From the NCBI RefSeq assembly GCF_900110085.1, contig NZ_FOCK01000003.1, positions 1 through 64,000 on the forward strand: DNA of 64,000 bases, in the 5' to 3' direction. Below, piece after piece: positions 18,955 through 27,691 of this stretch (positions are counted from its first letter, which is position 1; each line of letters starts with the position of its first letter). Source of the stretch: Prevotella sp. ne3005. GTDB taxonomy: Bacteria; Bacteroidota; Bacteroidia; Bacteroidales; Bacteroidaceae. The notes beneath the pieces were generated by a model, which saw only the letters and a list, made by a program, of their open reading frames with translations, searched no databases and had not been told where the DNA came from. The position numbers and the translations under genes were made by a program.

Positions 18955-21678
18955 ATGAAGAAATGGTTGTTATCACTCATTGCTGTCGTTGCAATACAAG
19001 TTGCAGCCCAGGCTCCTTGGCAGCGGGCTGTGGTTAACTATTCTCGTCTGTCGTACCACTCGGGCAACCAGAACTGGCAGATAGGCCAAAGTCCTGAAGG
19101 TTGGATGTACTTTGCCAACAACAACGGTCTGTTGGAGTTTGATGGCACCAACTGGACCACCTACCCCTTAACAGGTAACACCAAGGTACGATCGGTGCTG
19201 CCTATAGGCGACACCATTTACGTGGGTGCCTTAGGACAGTTCGGCCGATACATTCGTAATGCCAAAGGTAAGATGATATACCAGAATCTCTCAGGAGGGG
19301 CCAACCAGAATGAGCGTATCAATATCTGGCATATCCACCGCATTGGCAGTGACATATTCTTTCAGAGTGATGAGGCTTTCTATATTAATGATTATAAGAC
19401 AAGGATCGACTGCCACCCTGGAGTTCATTACTCTGCAGTGGTTTACAACCGGCTTTACGTTACCTCTTATAAGGGACTTTCGGTGTTGGTGGACAAGAAG
19501 TTCGTACCGCTGCCAGGCATTGACATCCGCGAGACGTCGAACATTGTGGGCATACTACCCTGGCAGCAACAGTTGCTCATCGTCACAAGTAATAAGGGTC
19601 TGTTCACTTACAGCCACAACAAGCTACAGCCATTAAACATTTCCACCGAGATCGACAACATGCAACTATCGTGTGCAGCCTTGTCAGGAACCACACTGGC
19701 CTTAGGAACCATGCAAGATGGTGTAATGCTCATCGACATGACCCAGCATAAGGCAGAACGCATCTCAACCAACAACGGCTTACAGAACAAGACCGTACTC
19801 TCTGCCACCTTCGATTCCGACAAAAACCTATGGCTAGCACTCGACAATGGTCTCGACTGCGTACAGCTATGGTCACCACTTCGGTTTCTCAGCAGTCGCC
19901 AATCGCCCATCGGCAGCGGCAACTGCAGTGTGAACTATCAGGGTAGCCTCTATCTGGGCACCAATCAAGGTCTTTATACCATGGCCGATGGCAAAATAAG
20001 GTTCATAGAGGGCACAGGCAGCCAGGTGCTTTGCCTCGACACCATCGGAGGGCAGCTATTCTGTGGTGGTCGTCAATTCTTTCTCAGCATCAACGGGCAG
20101 CACATCACTCACTATGACAACCGTGGTGTATGGGCCGTCCGTCCATTGGCTGGACACCCTGATGTGCTACTGACCAGCTCCTATTGGGGATTGCGGCTCA
20201 TGCGCCACTCACCGCAAGGCTGGCATATGGCCGAAGAGGTGAAGGGCGCCGACATCTCTGCCAAGACGCTATACATAGAGGATATCACCAATGCGGTATG
20301 GGTGGCCAACAAGGAGAAGGGGCTTTACAGATTGGTGCTCTCACCCAATCTGCAAAGCGTGGACAGCAAGAAGTGCTACAACTCTGCCACGCTGCCCAAG
20401 GGCGACAATGTCTACATCGCCAAGGTGAATGGCGAGATGGTGATTGCCAGCAGGCAGGGTCTCTTCCGCTATGATGCCAGCCACGACCAACTGGTAAACC
20501 ACACATCTCTTGAGGAACAGCTGGATGGACATACTGCCTACACCTATATATTCCAGGCTCCCGATGGCCACATCTGGTATGCTACCGATGGTGCCATGCA
20601 TATAAGCGACGGCAAGCGGCATCGCAGCTATCTGAACAACTGTCTGATGGAGGACTTCGAGAGCGTGAGCTTTACCGACCGCCAACAAGCCGTTATAGGC
20701 ACAGAAGACGGATTTGCCCTACTCTACACCCAACAGCCCCAAGACAGCACACGTACCATCCAGCCCTACATACGCCGTATTGTCATCGGCAACAATGCCG
20801 ATACGCTCTACTATAAAGCCGAGCAGCCACGCATCAGCTGGGCAAACAACTCCATACGGTTCGAATACAGTGCCAACAGCTACGACCCCTCGCAACCCGT
20901 AAGGTTCAGCTACTGGCTCGAAGGCTCTGGCGAACAAGACTGGAGCCCTTACACCCGCTTGCACATCAAGGAATATACCAACCTGCCTGAAGGTCAATAC
21001 ACATTCCACGTCAAGGTCATTAGCCCCGATGGCACCACAGGCAACGATACCGGTTTTGAATTTACCATCCTCCCCCCATGGTATCGCTCATGGTGGGCTT
21101 ATACCTTATATATAATAAGTATCATGGTTGCCATCTACGCACTCTACCATCGCATCATGCAGAGCCGCCAGCAACTCATCAAGGAGAAAGACGAACAGAT
21201 TGAGAACCTGGAGGAGGAGAAGCTACAGATAGAACTGCGGGCCCGGCAGGACGAGCTGGTACGTTCGCGGATGAATGTGGTGCGTAAGAACGAGATGCTG
21301 CAAGAAATCAAGAAGACGGCCGTGAGCATCAACAACGGACTGAGCGAGGAGAACCTGCCTGCCATTAAGCGCCGCGTAGTGCGACTGATAGGTCAGATTG
21401 ATACTAACATCGAACACGACGATGACCTGGAGGCCTTCCGCAACTCGTTCGACAGCGTGCATCATAACTTCCTGAAGACCCTTGGCGAGCACTATCCACA
21501 GCTGTCGCACAAGGAGAAAATGCTTTGTGCCTACATCCGCATGAACCTCATGTCGAAGGAGATAGCGCCGCTGCTCAACATCTCCATCCGTGGTGTAGAG
21601 ATTGCACGCTATCGCATTCGTCAGAAACTTGCGCTATCTCAAAAAGAAAGCCTCACAGACTTTCTGCAAGCTCTATAA
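18955..21678 (+). CDS. Membrane-spanning beta-propeller sensor with LuxR-type HTH, putative PUL regulator
   Basis: This 907-residue one-protein regulator has a signal peptide/anchor (KKWLLSLIAVVAIQVAAQA), repeated WD-like Reg_prop blades over about residues 25-620 (first: SPEGWMYFANNNGLLEFDGTNW in shape), and a Y_Y_Y (triple tyrosine) domain at about 630-705 (FSYWLEGSGEQDWSPY). A membrane helix follows at about 710-731, then a coiled coil (740-785) and a LuxR/GerE-type HTH (about 850-907; LSHKEKMLCAYIRMNLMSKEIA). No kinase or receiver domain is present, unlike hybrid two-component PUL sensors. Start at MKKW was preferred for the signal peptide. Divergent placement next to susC suggests it senses the PUL substrate in the periplasm. 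Confidence 0.88.
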   Translation: MKKWLLSLIAVVAIQVAAQAPWQRAVVNYSRLSYHSGNQNWQIGQSPEGWMYFANNNGLLEFDGTNWTTYPLTGNTKVRSVLPIGDTIYVGALGQFGRYIRNAKGKMIYQNLSGGANQNERINIWHIHRIGSDIFFQSDEAFYINDYKTRIDCHPGVHYSAVVYNRLYVTSYKGLSVLVDKKFVPLPGIDIRETSNIVGILPWQQQLLIVTSNKGLFTYSHNKLQPLNISTEIDNMQLSCAALSGTTLALGTMQDGVMLIDMTQHKAERISTNNGLQNKTVLSATFDSDKNLWLALDNGLDCVQLWSPLRFLSSRQSPIGSGNCSVNYQGSLYLGTNQGLYTMADGKIRFIEGTGSQVLCLDTIGGQLFCGGRQFFLSINGQHITHYDNRGVWAVRPLAGHPDVLLTSSYWGLRLMRHSPQGWHMAEEVKGADISAKTLYIEDITNAVWVANKEKGLYRLVLSPNLQSVDSKKCYNSATLPKGDNVYIAKVNGEMVIASRQGLFRYDASHDQLVNHTSLEEQLDGHTAYTYIFQAPDGHIWYATDGAMHISDGKRHRSYLNNCLMEDFESVSFTDRQQAVIGTEDGFALLYTQQPQDSTRTIQPYIRRIVIGNNADTLYYKAEQPRISWANNSIRFEYSANSYDPSQPVRFSYWLEGSGEQDWSPYTRLHIKEYTNLPEGQYTFHVKVISPDGTTGNDTGFEFTILPPWYRSWWAYTLYIISIMVAIYALYHRIMQSRQQLIKEKDEQIENLEEEKLQIELRARQDELVRSRMNVVRKNEMLQEIKKTAVSINNGLSEENLPAIKRRVVRLIGQIDTNIEHDDDLEAFRNSFDSVHHNFLKTLGEHYPQLSHKEKMLCAYIRMNLMSKEIAPLLNISIRGVEIARYRIRQKLALSQKESLTDFLQAL

Positions 21679-21702
21679 CACGAAAAATCAGAATAAAAGT
21701 AC

Positions 21703-21710
21703 TACCTTTG
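21703..21710 (+). promoter_or_regulatory. -7 box of the AEC transporter gene
   Basis: TACCTTTG is followed after only 4 nt by an ATG (21715). If transcription starts at the usual distance, the mRNA begins at or next to the start codon. Confidence 0.55.
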
Positions 21711-21714
21711 CAGC

Positions 21715-22626
21715 ATGTTTGTAGTGATGATGACTTTGTTTGCCCTTGTGCTCGTGGGATACGGCGCAGGCAAATTGGGATATTTGGGAGGCGACTTTGA
21801 CAGACAGTTGTCGAGGCTGGTGATTAATCTGACATGTCCGGCACTGATTCTGTCGTCGGCTATGACGGGCGAATTGCCTGACCGTGAGTACATTCTGCCA
21901 TTGTTGCTTATCAGCGTGATTACATATGCTGTGCTCGCCGGCATCGCTTTTCTGCTGCCTCGTTATCTGACGAAGAAGAAAGACGACGAGGGTGCCATCG
22001 GCTTTGCCTTGATGTTTGGCAATGTCGGCTTCATGGGCTATCCCGTCGTCGCCTCCATCTTCGGCCACGAGGCCGTGTTCTATGCTGCCGTGCTGAATGT
22101 CGTGAATACCTTTGCAGTCTTCACCATAGGCACAGTGCTTATTACAGGAAAAGGCGAGGTAGAAGGCGAGAGGTTCCAGAAGAAGGTGCTCTACTCCACC
22201 CCGATGCTCGCCGCCTATCTGACGATGGCGATTGTGGCACTTGAGATCGACAACATACCCGAGGTCATCAGTCAGCCCCTGACTATGCTGGGCAACATCA
22301 CCGTACCTGCCGCCTTGCTGATCATCGGCTCGTCGATGTCGAATCTTCCGTTGCGTTCACTGTTAGGCAATCGCACCGTCTATGCCACCACACTCTTCCG
22401 CCTGGCAATCCTGCCCGTCGGTATCCACTTCCTAATGGGTGCATTAGGCTTCTCACCATTGGTAGTCAATATCAACACGCTGGTGATTGCCATGCCCGTA
22501 GCCACCTATGGCACCATCCTCTGCCTGAAGTATGAGAAGGACACAACGATGATCACCGGAGTGACGTTCATCACCACCCTTCTCTCCATGCTCAGCATCC
22601 CCGCCCTGACGTTGCTGTTCCACTAA
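21715..22626 (+). CDS. AEC (auxin efflux carrier) family transporter
   Basis: This is a 303-residue inner-membrane protein of about ten helices, recognised as AEC family from LVINLTCPALILSSAM and the segment FMGYPVVASIFG. Members export or exchange small organic anions such as malate; the substrate cannot be read. The start is either ATG 21715 (leaderless) or ATG 21727/21730. Its 3' end is 18 nt before palindromic repeat copy B, which may stop transcription in both directions between it and comEC. Confidence 0.85.
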   Translation: MFVVMMTLFALVLVGYGAGKLGYLGGDFDRQLSRLVINLTCPALILSSAMTGELPDREYILPLLLISVITYAVLAGIAFLLPRYLTKKKDDEGAIGFALMFGNVGFMGYPVVASIFGHEAVFYAAVLNVVNTFAVFTIGTVLITGKGEVEGERFQKKVLYSTPMLAAYLTMAIVALEIDNIPEVISQPLTMLGNITVPAALLIIGSSMSNLPLRSLLGNRTVYATTLFRLAILPVGIHFLMGALGFSPLVVNINTLVIAMPVATYGTILCLKYEKDTTMITGVTFITTLLSMLSIPALTLLFH

Positions 22627-22644
22627 GGGATCATTTACTCGAAA

Positions 22645-22729
22645 GTAAAACAACTTGTTTTACCTTCTAAGAGATAGTCTTTTCAACTGTTGGAAATAGT
22701 CTCCATAAAAGTAAAACAAGTTGTTTTAC
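22645..22729. repeat. Dispersed palindrome-bounded repeat, copy B (inverted relative to copy A)
   Basis: Palindromes GTAAAACAASTTGTTTTAC stand at 22645-22663 and 22711-22729, with the same 66-nt period as copy A. The stretch between is the reverse complement of copy A with few differences (CTTCTAAGAGATAGTCTTTT is shared exactly). The comEC stop codon (22726-22728) lies inside the second palindrome. Like copy A it sits between convergent genes. Confidence 0.85.
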
Positions 22730-23922
22730 TTTTGCGGAGACGTACGGGAGATGCAAGAGAGCCTGTCTATCAACAGATAAAGCGCCGCTATCACGACATA
22801 AACCATTATTGTCTGCAAGACGGAGGGATGGCATCCCTCGATACTGGCCCACGGGAGAAGGGCCATCCTCTCCAGGAAAGAATTGAGGATGGTTACTATA
22901 TTATATAATAGGTACGCGATGGAAGGCACAAACAGGACAATAAGGGAGAGGTAGAGAATCAGTGTGGCAGCAGGGATCACCACTAAATTGGTTATCAGGA
23001 ACAAAGATGAGAAACGACCGAAATAGTAAGCTACCAGCGGGGCTGTGCCCAGTTGGGCGGCACAAGAGACCGCCAGCATAGTCCAAAGCCACTTAACTAG
23101 ACGATGGGACATCAAGAACGGCTGCGGAATAAGGCCCTCGAAGAAGGGATACCAGACCAATATCGAGAATACCGCCATAAACGACAACTGGAATCCCACG
23201 TCAAAGAGCGACAGCGGATGGACCATCAGCATCACGATGGCAGTAAACGCCAGGGTATTGACAGACATCTTATCGCGATGGCCCAGCGACAGCAGCGCAT
23301 AGACACTGATCATGATGGCCGCACGGACCACACTCATGGACATGCCTACCAGAAAGACAAACCCCCATATAGAAACAATCAGGAACAACTGTGAAAACAT
23401 CCGCCATCGTCGCCCTAAGACAAGCAGAGAGAGCAGCATATAGATTATGCCTAAATGAAGGCCGCTGAGTGCCAGCACATGTGAAGCTCCCGTCACAGAA
23501 TAGGTTTCCCTCAAATCTTTTGTCAGTGCCGACTTATCACCCAGCGCCATCGCCGCTACCACAGCATAGGCATCCCCCTCCAGGCCACCGTCTGACAAGC
23601 GCTGAAGAAGCCTGTCACGCTGATGAAGGAAGAAGGTTCTCGACCGCGATAGTCTTGAATCCTGAGAGGCTTCCGACTGCGGATATCCCTCTGCGGGATG
23701 CTGTCGTTCCATCATGGCTGCCCCCAAGAAGACAAAGCAAAGGATGATACCCAACGTCTGCAGATGAACAAAACGCCATAAGAGCAGGGTGACGACAACG
23801 CCACCTGACAACAGAAGCCACCACGAGACAGGCAGCGACACATATCTTCCCACAACTATTCCAGCCATCAGGCAGACAGCCAGAGGTAATAAGGGCGCTA
23901 TTTCAAACAACTTGCTTTTCAT
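22726..23922 (-). CDS. comEC: ComEC/Rec2 family DNA-uptake channel, short form
   Basis: This 398-residue polytopic protein starts at ATG 23922 (MKSKLFEIAPLL). The N-terminal DUF4131-like part is followed by the competence domain with the hallmark SVTGASHVLALSGLHLGI (about residues 165-182) and roughly ten membrane helices. ComEC carries single-stranded DNA across the inner membrane in natural transformation. The C-terminal metallo-beta-lactamase domain found in full-length ComEC (usually over 650 residues) is absent, and the ORF ends within dispersed repeat copy B. A short form is known among Bacteroidota, so truncation by the repeat is only a possibility. Confidence 0.85.
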   Translation of the reverse strand: MKSKLFEIAPLLPLAVCLMAGIVVGRYVSLPVSWWLLLSGGVVVTLLLWRFVHLQTLGIILCFVFLGAAMMERQHPAEGYPQSEASQDSRLSRSRTFFLHQRDRLLQRLSDGGLEGDAYAVVAAMALGDKSALTKDLRETYSVTGASHVLALSGLHLGIIYMLLSLLVLGRRWRMFSQLFLIVSIWGFVFLVGMSMSVVRAAIMISVYALLSLGHRDKMSVNTLAFTAIVMLMVHPLSLFDVGFQLSFMAVFSILVWYPFFEGLIPQPFLMSHRLVKWLWTMLAVSCAAQLGTAPLVAYYFGRFSSLFLITNLVVIPAATLILYLSLIVLFVPSIAYLLYNIVTILNSFLERMALLPWASIEGCHPSVLQTIMVYVVIAALYLLIDRLSCISRTSPQK

Positions 23923-23942
23923 ATCATTCAGATTTAGCACTG

Positions 23943-23950
23943 CAAAGATA
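23943..23950 (-). promoter_or_regulatory. comEC -7 box
   Basis: TATCTTTG on the minus strand, 20 nt before the chosen ATG. Confidence 0.5.
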
Positions 23951-24013
23951 CAACATTCCGCAGAAACATACAAGTAAAACCCGAATAAATTTGGTGTTTT
24001 GCGTAATTTGCAT

Positions 24014-24021
24014 TAACTTTG
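24014..24021 (+). promoter_or_regulatory. terC -7 box
   Basis: TAACTTTG, with 8 nt to the terC ATG at 24030; a near-leaderless transcript is expected. Confidence 0.5.
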
Positions 24022-24029
24022 CAACCGAT

Positions 24030-24977
24030 ATGGAAATAGTAAGCTTGCCCATGTGGGCGTGGATATTGTTTTATGTGTTAGTGTTCATCATGCTGTTCAT
24101 CGACCTGAAGTCGTTTGGCAAAAAGGGACAGCATGAGGTCAGTGTGTCGGAAGCCTTGAAGATGACCGTCGTATGGATTGCCGTATCACTCATATTCTGT
24201 GGCGGCATCTATCTCTTCTATCCAGGCGATGCCCACGAGAAGGCCATGGAGTTCTTGGCAGGTTATCTGATAGAGAAGTCGCTGTCGATGGACAACCTCT
24301 TTGTCTTTTTGATGCTGTTCTCCTTCTTTGGAGTTGAACGTAAATACCAGCACGAAGTACTCTTTTGGGGCATCTTTGGTGCCTTGGTATTACGCAGCAT
24401 CTTCATCTTTGCTGGTACGGCGATGATCTCGCGTTTCGAATGGATCCTCGGACTCTTCGGGCTCTTTCTTATTTACACGGGCATTAAGATGTTCAGCCAC
24501 AATGACGAAGAACAGGTAGACCCCTCCAAGAATATCTTCGTAAAACTATTCAAGAAGTTCTTCCCCGTTACAGACCAGATGCATGGCGACCGTTTCTTCA
24601 TTATTGAACAAGGGCGACGCCTTGCCACACCACTATTTATCACACTCTTAGTGATAGAGACTACTGACGTGGCTTTTGCCGTGGACTCCATACCTGCCGT
24701 ATTCTCGGTCAGCCGTGATCCGTTTATCGTCCTTACGTCTAACATCTTCGCCATTCTCGGCCTGCGTGCCCTATACTTTGCACTGGCTGCCGTGGCCAAA
24801 TACTTCACCTACCTGAAATACGGTCTCGGTATTATCCTGAGCTTTGTCGGCGTGAAGATGCTACTTGAGGTGGGATGGGACATCGAGGTGCCCACGCCCC
24901 TCTCCCTTGCCATCATCTTTGGCGTACTTGTCCTATCGATGGGACTGTCCGTCATCATTTCCAGAACAAAAACTTAA
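24030..24977 (+). CDS. TerC family integral membrane protein (Alx-like)
   Basis: This 315-residue protein has about nine membrane helices. TerC hallmarks are AGYLIEKSLSMDNLFVF (about residues 75-91) and ETTDVAFAVDSIPAVFSVSRDPFIV (about 210-235), whose acidic residues lie in helices. Alx/TerC proteins are linked to manganese export and metal homeostasis, and to tellurite resistance in some contexts; the role here is inferred. The ATG at 24030 was preferred because a promoter overlaps the longer frame. The deacylase gene follows after 6 nt, likely in one operon. Confidence 0.9.
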   Translation: MEIVSLPMWAWILFYVLVFIMLFIDLKSFGKKGQHEVSVSEALKMTVVWIAVSLIFCGGIYLFYPGDAHEKAMEFLAGYLIEKSLSMDNLFVFLMLFSFFGVERKYQHEVLFWGIFGALVLRSIFIFAGTAMISRFEWILGLFGLFLIYTGIKMFSHNDEEQVDPSKNIFVKLFKKFFPVTDQMHGDRFFIIEQGRRLATPLFITLLVIETTDVAFAVDSIPAVFSVSRDPFIVLTSNIFAILGLRALYFALAAVAKYFTYLKYGLGIILSFVGVKMLLEVGWDIEVPTPLSLAIIFGVLVLSMGLSVIISRTKT

Positions 24978-24983
24978 GACCCT

Positions 24984-26048
24984 ATGAATACAACCGACTA
25001 CACCAATGATGCCGTAACGCTTCTGAAGGAACTGATTGCCATCCCTTCAGTCAGCAGGAATGAGGACAAGGCAGCCGACAAGTTATCAGAGTATCTGAAT
25101 TTGTGGGGACTTCCCCATGGCCGCGATGGCAACAACCTGTGGGTGGGCTGTCCTGATTGGGATAATAACCGTCCGACGATTATGCTTAATGCCCATATCG
25201 ATACGGTGAAACCCGTCAGCACATGGACCCGTGACCCTTTCCTGCCAACACAAGAAGGTGACATGATCTATGGTCTGGGCTCCAATGATTGCGGCGGCGG
25301 ACTGGTATCGTTGTTACAGGCCTATCGTATCATGCTCCATCGTCCCCGTAACTACAACCTGTTATGGGTGGCCTCAGCCGAAGAAGAGGTTTCTGGTGCC
25401 AACGGCTTCAGTCGTGTTTTGTCCAAGTTGCCGAATATTGCCGTGGCCATTGTCGGTGAGCCTACAGGCATGCAACCTGCCATTGCAGAGAAAGGCCTGA
25501 TGGTTATCGACGGCTATGCCTATGGTAAGTCTGGCCACGCTGCCCGTAATGAAGGTGTTAATGCCATCTACGAAGCCCTCGACGACCTGGTATGGCTACG
25601 CGACTACAAGTTCCGTAAGTCCAGCCCATTGTTAGGACCCACCAAGATGACGGTAACCGTTGTAGAGTCAGGCACCCAGCACAATGTCATCCCCGACACG
25701 CTCCACTTTGTCATAGATGTACGTACCAATGAATTCTATCAGAACGAATATCTCTTTGAATTCCTTTGCAAGAAGATGACAAAGTGCGAACTCAAAGCCC
25801 GTTCGTTCCGTCTCCATTCCTCGAGTATTCCTCAGGATCATCCGCTTATCCGCAGGTGCATGGAACATGGCATGCAGCCCTTCGGTTCCCCCACACTTAG
25901 CGATCAGGCTCTCATGCCCTTCCCCTCGTTCAAGTTGGGACCTGGCGACTCCAGCCGTTCCCACTCCGCAGATGAGTATATAAAGATTTCGGAGATTCAG
26001 CAGGCCATCGACACTTACGTCAGCCTGTTAGATGGTCTGACGCTTTAA
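24984..26048 (+). CDS. argE: M20 family deacylase, probable ArgE-type N-acyl-ornithine/citrulline deacylase
   Basis: This 354-residue di-zinc peptidase-family enzyme has metal ligands in NAHIDTV (about 71-77) and SNDCGGG (about 97-103), the catalytic EEE (ASAEEEVSGANG, about 134) and VGEPTG (about 157). Family members remove the acyl group in arginine synthesis. Bacteroides uses succinylated intermediates, so the true substrate may be N-acyl-citrulline rather than acetylornithine. Its TAA overlaps the stop of the convergent EnvC-like gene (shared TTAA). Confidence 0.82.
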   Translation: MNTTDYTNDAVTLLKELIAIPSVSRNEDKAADKLSEYLNLWGLPHGRDGNNLWVGCPDWDNNRPTIMLNAHIDTVKPVSTWTRDPFLPTQEGDMIYGLGSNDCGGGLVSLLQAYRIMLHRPRNYNLLWVASAEEEVSGANGFSRVLSKLPNIAVAIVGEPTGMQPAIAEKGLMVIDGYAYGKSGHAARNEGVNAIYEALDDLVWLRDYKFRKSSPLLGPTKMTVTVVESGTQHNVIPDTLHFVIDVRTNEFYQNEYLFEFLCKKMTKCELKARSFRLHSSSIPQDHPLIRRCMEHGMQPFGSPTLSDQALMPFPSFKLGPGDSSRSHSADEYIKISEIQQAIDTYVSLLDGLTL

Positions 26049-27658
26049 CGCGCCAGCCATCTTTCCGGATTCAATTTTTCATTTCCCTTTCTCAACTGGA
26101 ACTGCATCACGCCGTCGGACCCTACACGGCCTATTGTCTGACGGGCACTTACCTTCTGCCCACGGCTGACGCTGACAGAAGCCAAATCGCAATACACCGA
26201 TAGATAAGTACCATGGCGCACGATAACCACCGTTGTACCTCCATAGCCCATGACAGCACTGACCTCACCATCGAAAATACAACGTACGGTAGCTCCTGGC
26301 TGCCCCTTGATGTCGATGCCTTTCTTATCCAGCGTCACATGCCCCTTGACATCCGTCACAGTGTTTGTTCCGAAATGATTCATGATCCTGTAGCTGCCGA
26401 CAATCGGCATGGGCAACCGTCCACGGTTACTCTCGAAGGAGCCACTCAACTGACGATCTACCGATGAGACGGTATAAGTCTCTGCCACCTCTTTCTTGAC
26501 AGCAGCCACCTCCTTCTCATGGGCTTTAGCCTCGGCAGCAGCCTTGCGCTCTGCAGCCAACCTGGCATTCTCCGCCTCCCTGGCCTTACGCTCTGCCTCG
26601 GCTTTCTCTTGTGCCGACTTACGGGCAGCAGCCCTGGCTGCGGCTTTTGCCTTTTCCTCTCTGGCCCTGGCTTCGGCAATACGGCGCTCGTTTTCCTTCC
26701 GGGCAGCCTCGGCGGCGGCTTTCTTCCTTGCCAATTCCTCTGCCTTACGCTTGGCTTCTGCCTCAGCAGCCTTGCGCTTGGCCTCAGCCTCGGCACGAGC
26801 CTTTGCACGAGCAATCTCTTCGGCAATGAGTCGGTCGATCTGCGCATTCAGTTCTGCATCGCGTTTCCTCTGCTTATCGATGATGCTTTGGATGGTCTTC
26901 TGCTGTTTCTTCAGCGAGTTAACCACCGCCTGCTGTTCCACCTGTTTGTTTTCCAGTGATTTCCTCTCCTGTTCACCGCGATAGAGCAAATCGTTTTTCT
27001 GCCGTTTGGCAGCCGACAATTCATGAAAAGCCTCTTTCACTTGTTCCTGCATCGATATCACAGCTTCACCTTGTGTCTGCTGATAAGATGCATATTCGTT
27101 GACGAAACGCATACGACGATACATCTGCGAGAAGTTCTTGGCACTGAACACGAACATCATCCGGCTTTGGATATCACGGTTACGATACAGGTAACGCATG
27201 GATTTCAAATAACGCTGCTTGCGCTCAGCCAATTCCTGTTCCAACATCTGGAGCTGATCCCCAAGCAGATCAATGTCTCCGTCAAGTTTAGTGATGTCAT
27301 GACGAATGGTATCGATGGTTCTGCGCTTGTCGGCAATTTCGTTGTTGATGACCAACAGGTTCTGTAGTCTTTTGTTTACATCCCGCTCATTGGCCTTCAG
27401 CTTCAGCTCCTGTTCCTTAATAGTATTACGCACCTGCTGCTGCTCCTTCTTCAGACCACTGACGGTAGGCTGCTTGGCCGTTGTCGTGGTCTTTTTCTTG
27501 GCAGTCGTGCTTTTCTTCGTGTTTTTCTTGGTGGCAGACTTCCTGGTGGTCTGCTTAGTGGTAGTCGTACGTGCCTTCGTGGCAGCTGTCCGCTTTTGCT
27601 GAGCAGGAACAGATGCCACGAAGCACACCAATAACCAGAGGAGAAAAAGTCTCTTCAC
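26045..27658 (-). CDS. EnvC-like murein hydrolase activator with degenerate LytM domain
   Basis: This 537-residue secreted protein has a signal peptide ending VPA, a Lys/Thr/Ala-rich linker (about 22-65), long coiled coil (70-270), an Ala/Glu/Lys/Arg-rich helix (280-390) and a C-terminal LytM/M23 fold (about 415-537). The three metal-binding His of active M23 enzymes are lost: KGIDI replaces HxGxD, VYCDL replaces YxHL and MQFQLR replaces LHFEL. As in E. coli EnvC and NlpD it should activate a cell-separating amidase rather than cut peptidoglycan. It is last in the dut-TPR-DUF4292-envC-like operon. Confidence 0.88.
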   Translation of the reverse strand: MKRLFLLWLLVCFVASVPAQQKRTAATKARTTTTKQTTRKSATKKNTKKSTTAKKKTTTTAKQPTVSGLKKEQQQVRNTIKEQELKLKANERDVNKRLQNLLVINNEIADKRRTIDTIRHDITKLDGDIDLLGDQLQMLEQELAERKQRYLKSMRYLYRNRDIQSRMMFVFSAKNFSQMYRRMRFVNEYASYQQTQGEAVISMQEQVKEAFHELSAAKRQKNDLLYRGEQERKSLENKQVEQQAVVNSLKKQQKTIQSIIDKQRKRDAELNAQIDRLIAEEIARAKARAEAEAKRKAAEAEAKRKAEELARKKAAAEAARKENERRIAEARAREEKAKAAARAAARKSAQEKAEAERKAREAENARLAAERKAAAEAKAHEKEVAAVKKEVAETYTVSSVDRQLSGSFESNRGRLPMPIVGSYRIMNHFGTNTVTDVKGHVTLDKKGIDIKGQPGATVRCIFDGEVSAVMGYGGTTVVIVRHGTYLSVYCDLASVSVSRGQKVSARQTIGRVGSDGVMQFQLRKGNEKLNPERWLAR

Positions 27659-27691
27659 GTTTATCTTATCGTATTTTCAAATTGTCGTAGT

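Noticed and set aside
26496..26984. Plus-strand Ala/Ser-rich frames opposite the EnvC-like gene
   Set aside because: They arise from the Ala/Glu/Lys/Arg-rich helix on the other strand and are low-complexity only.
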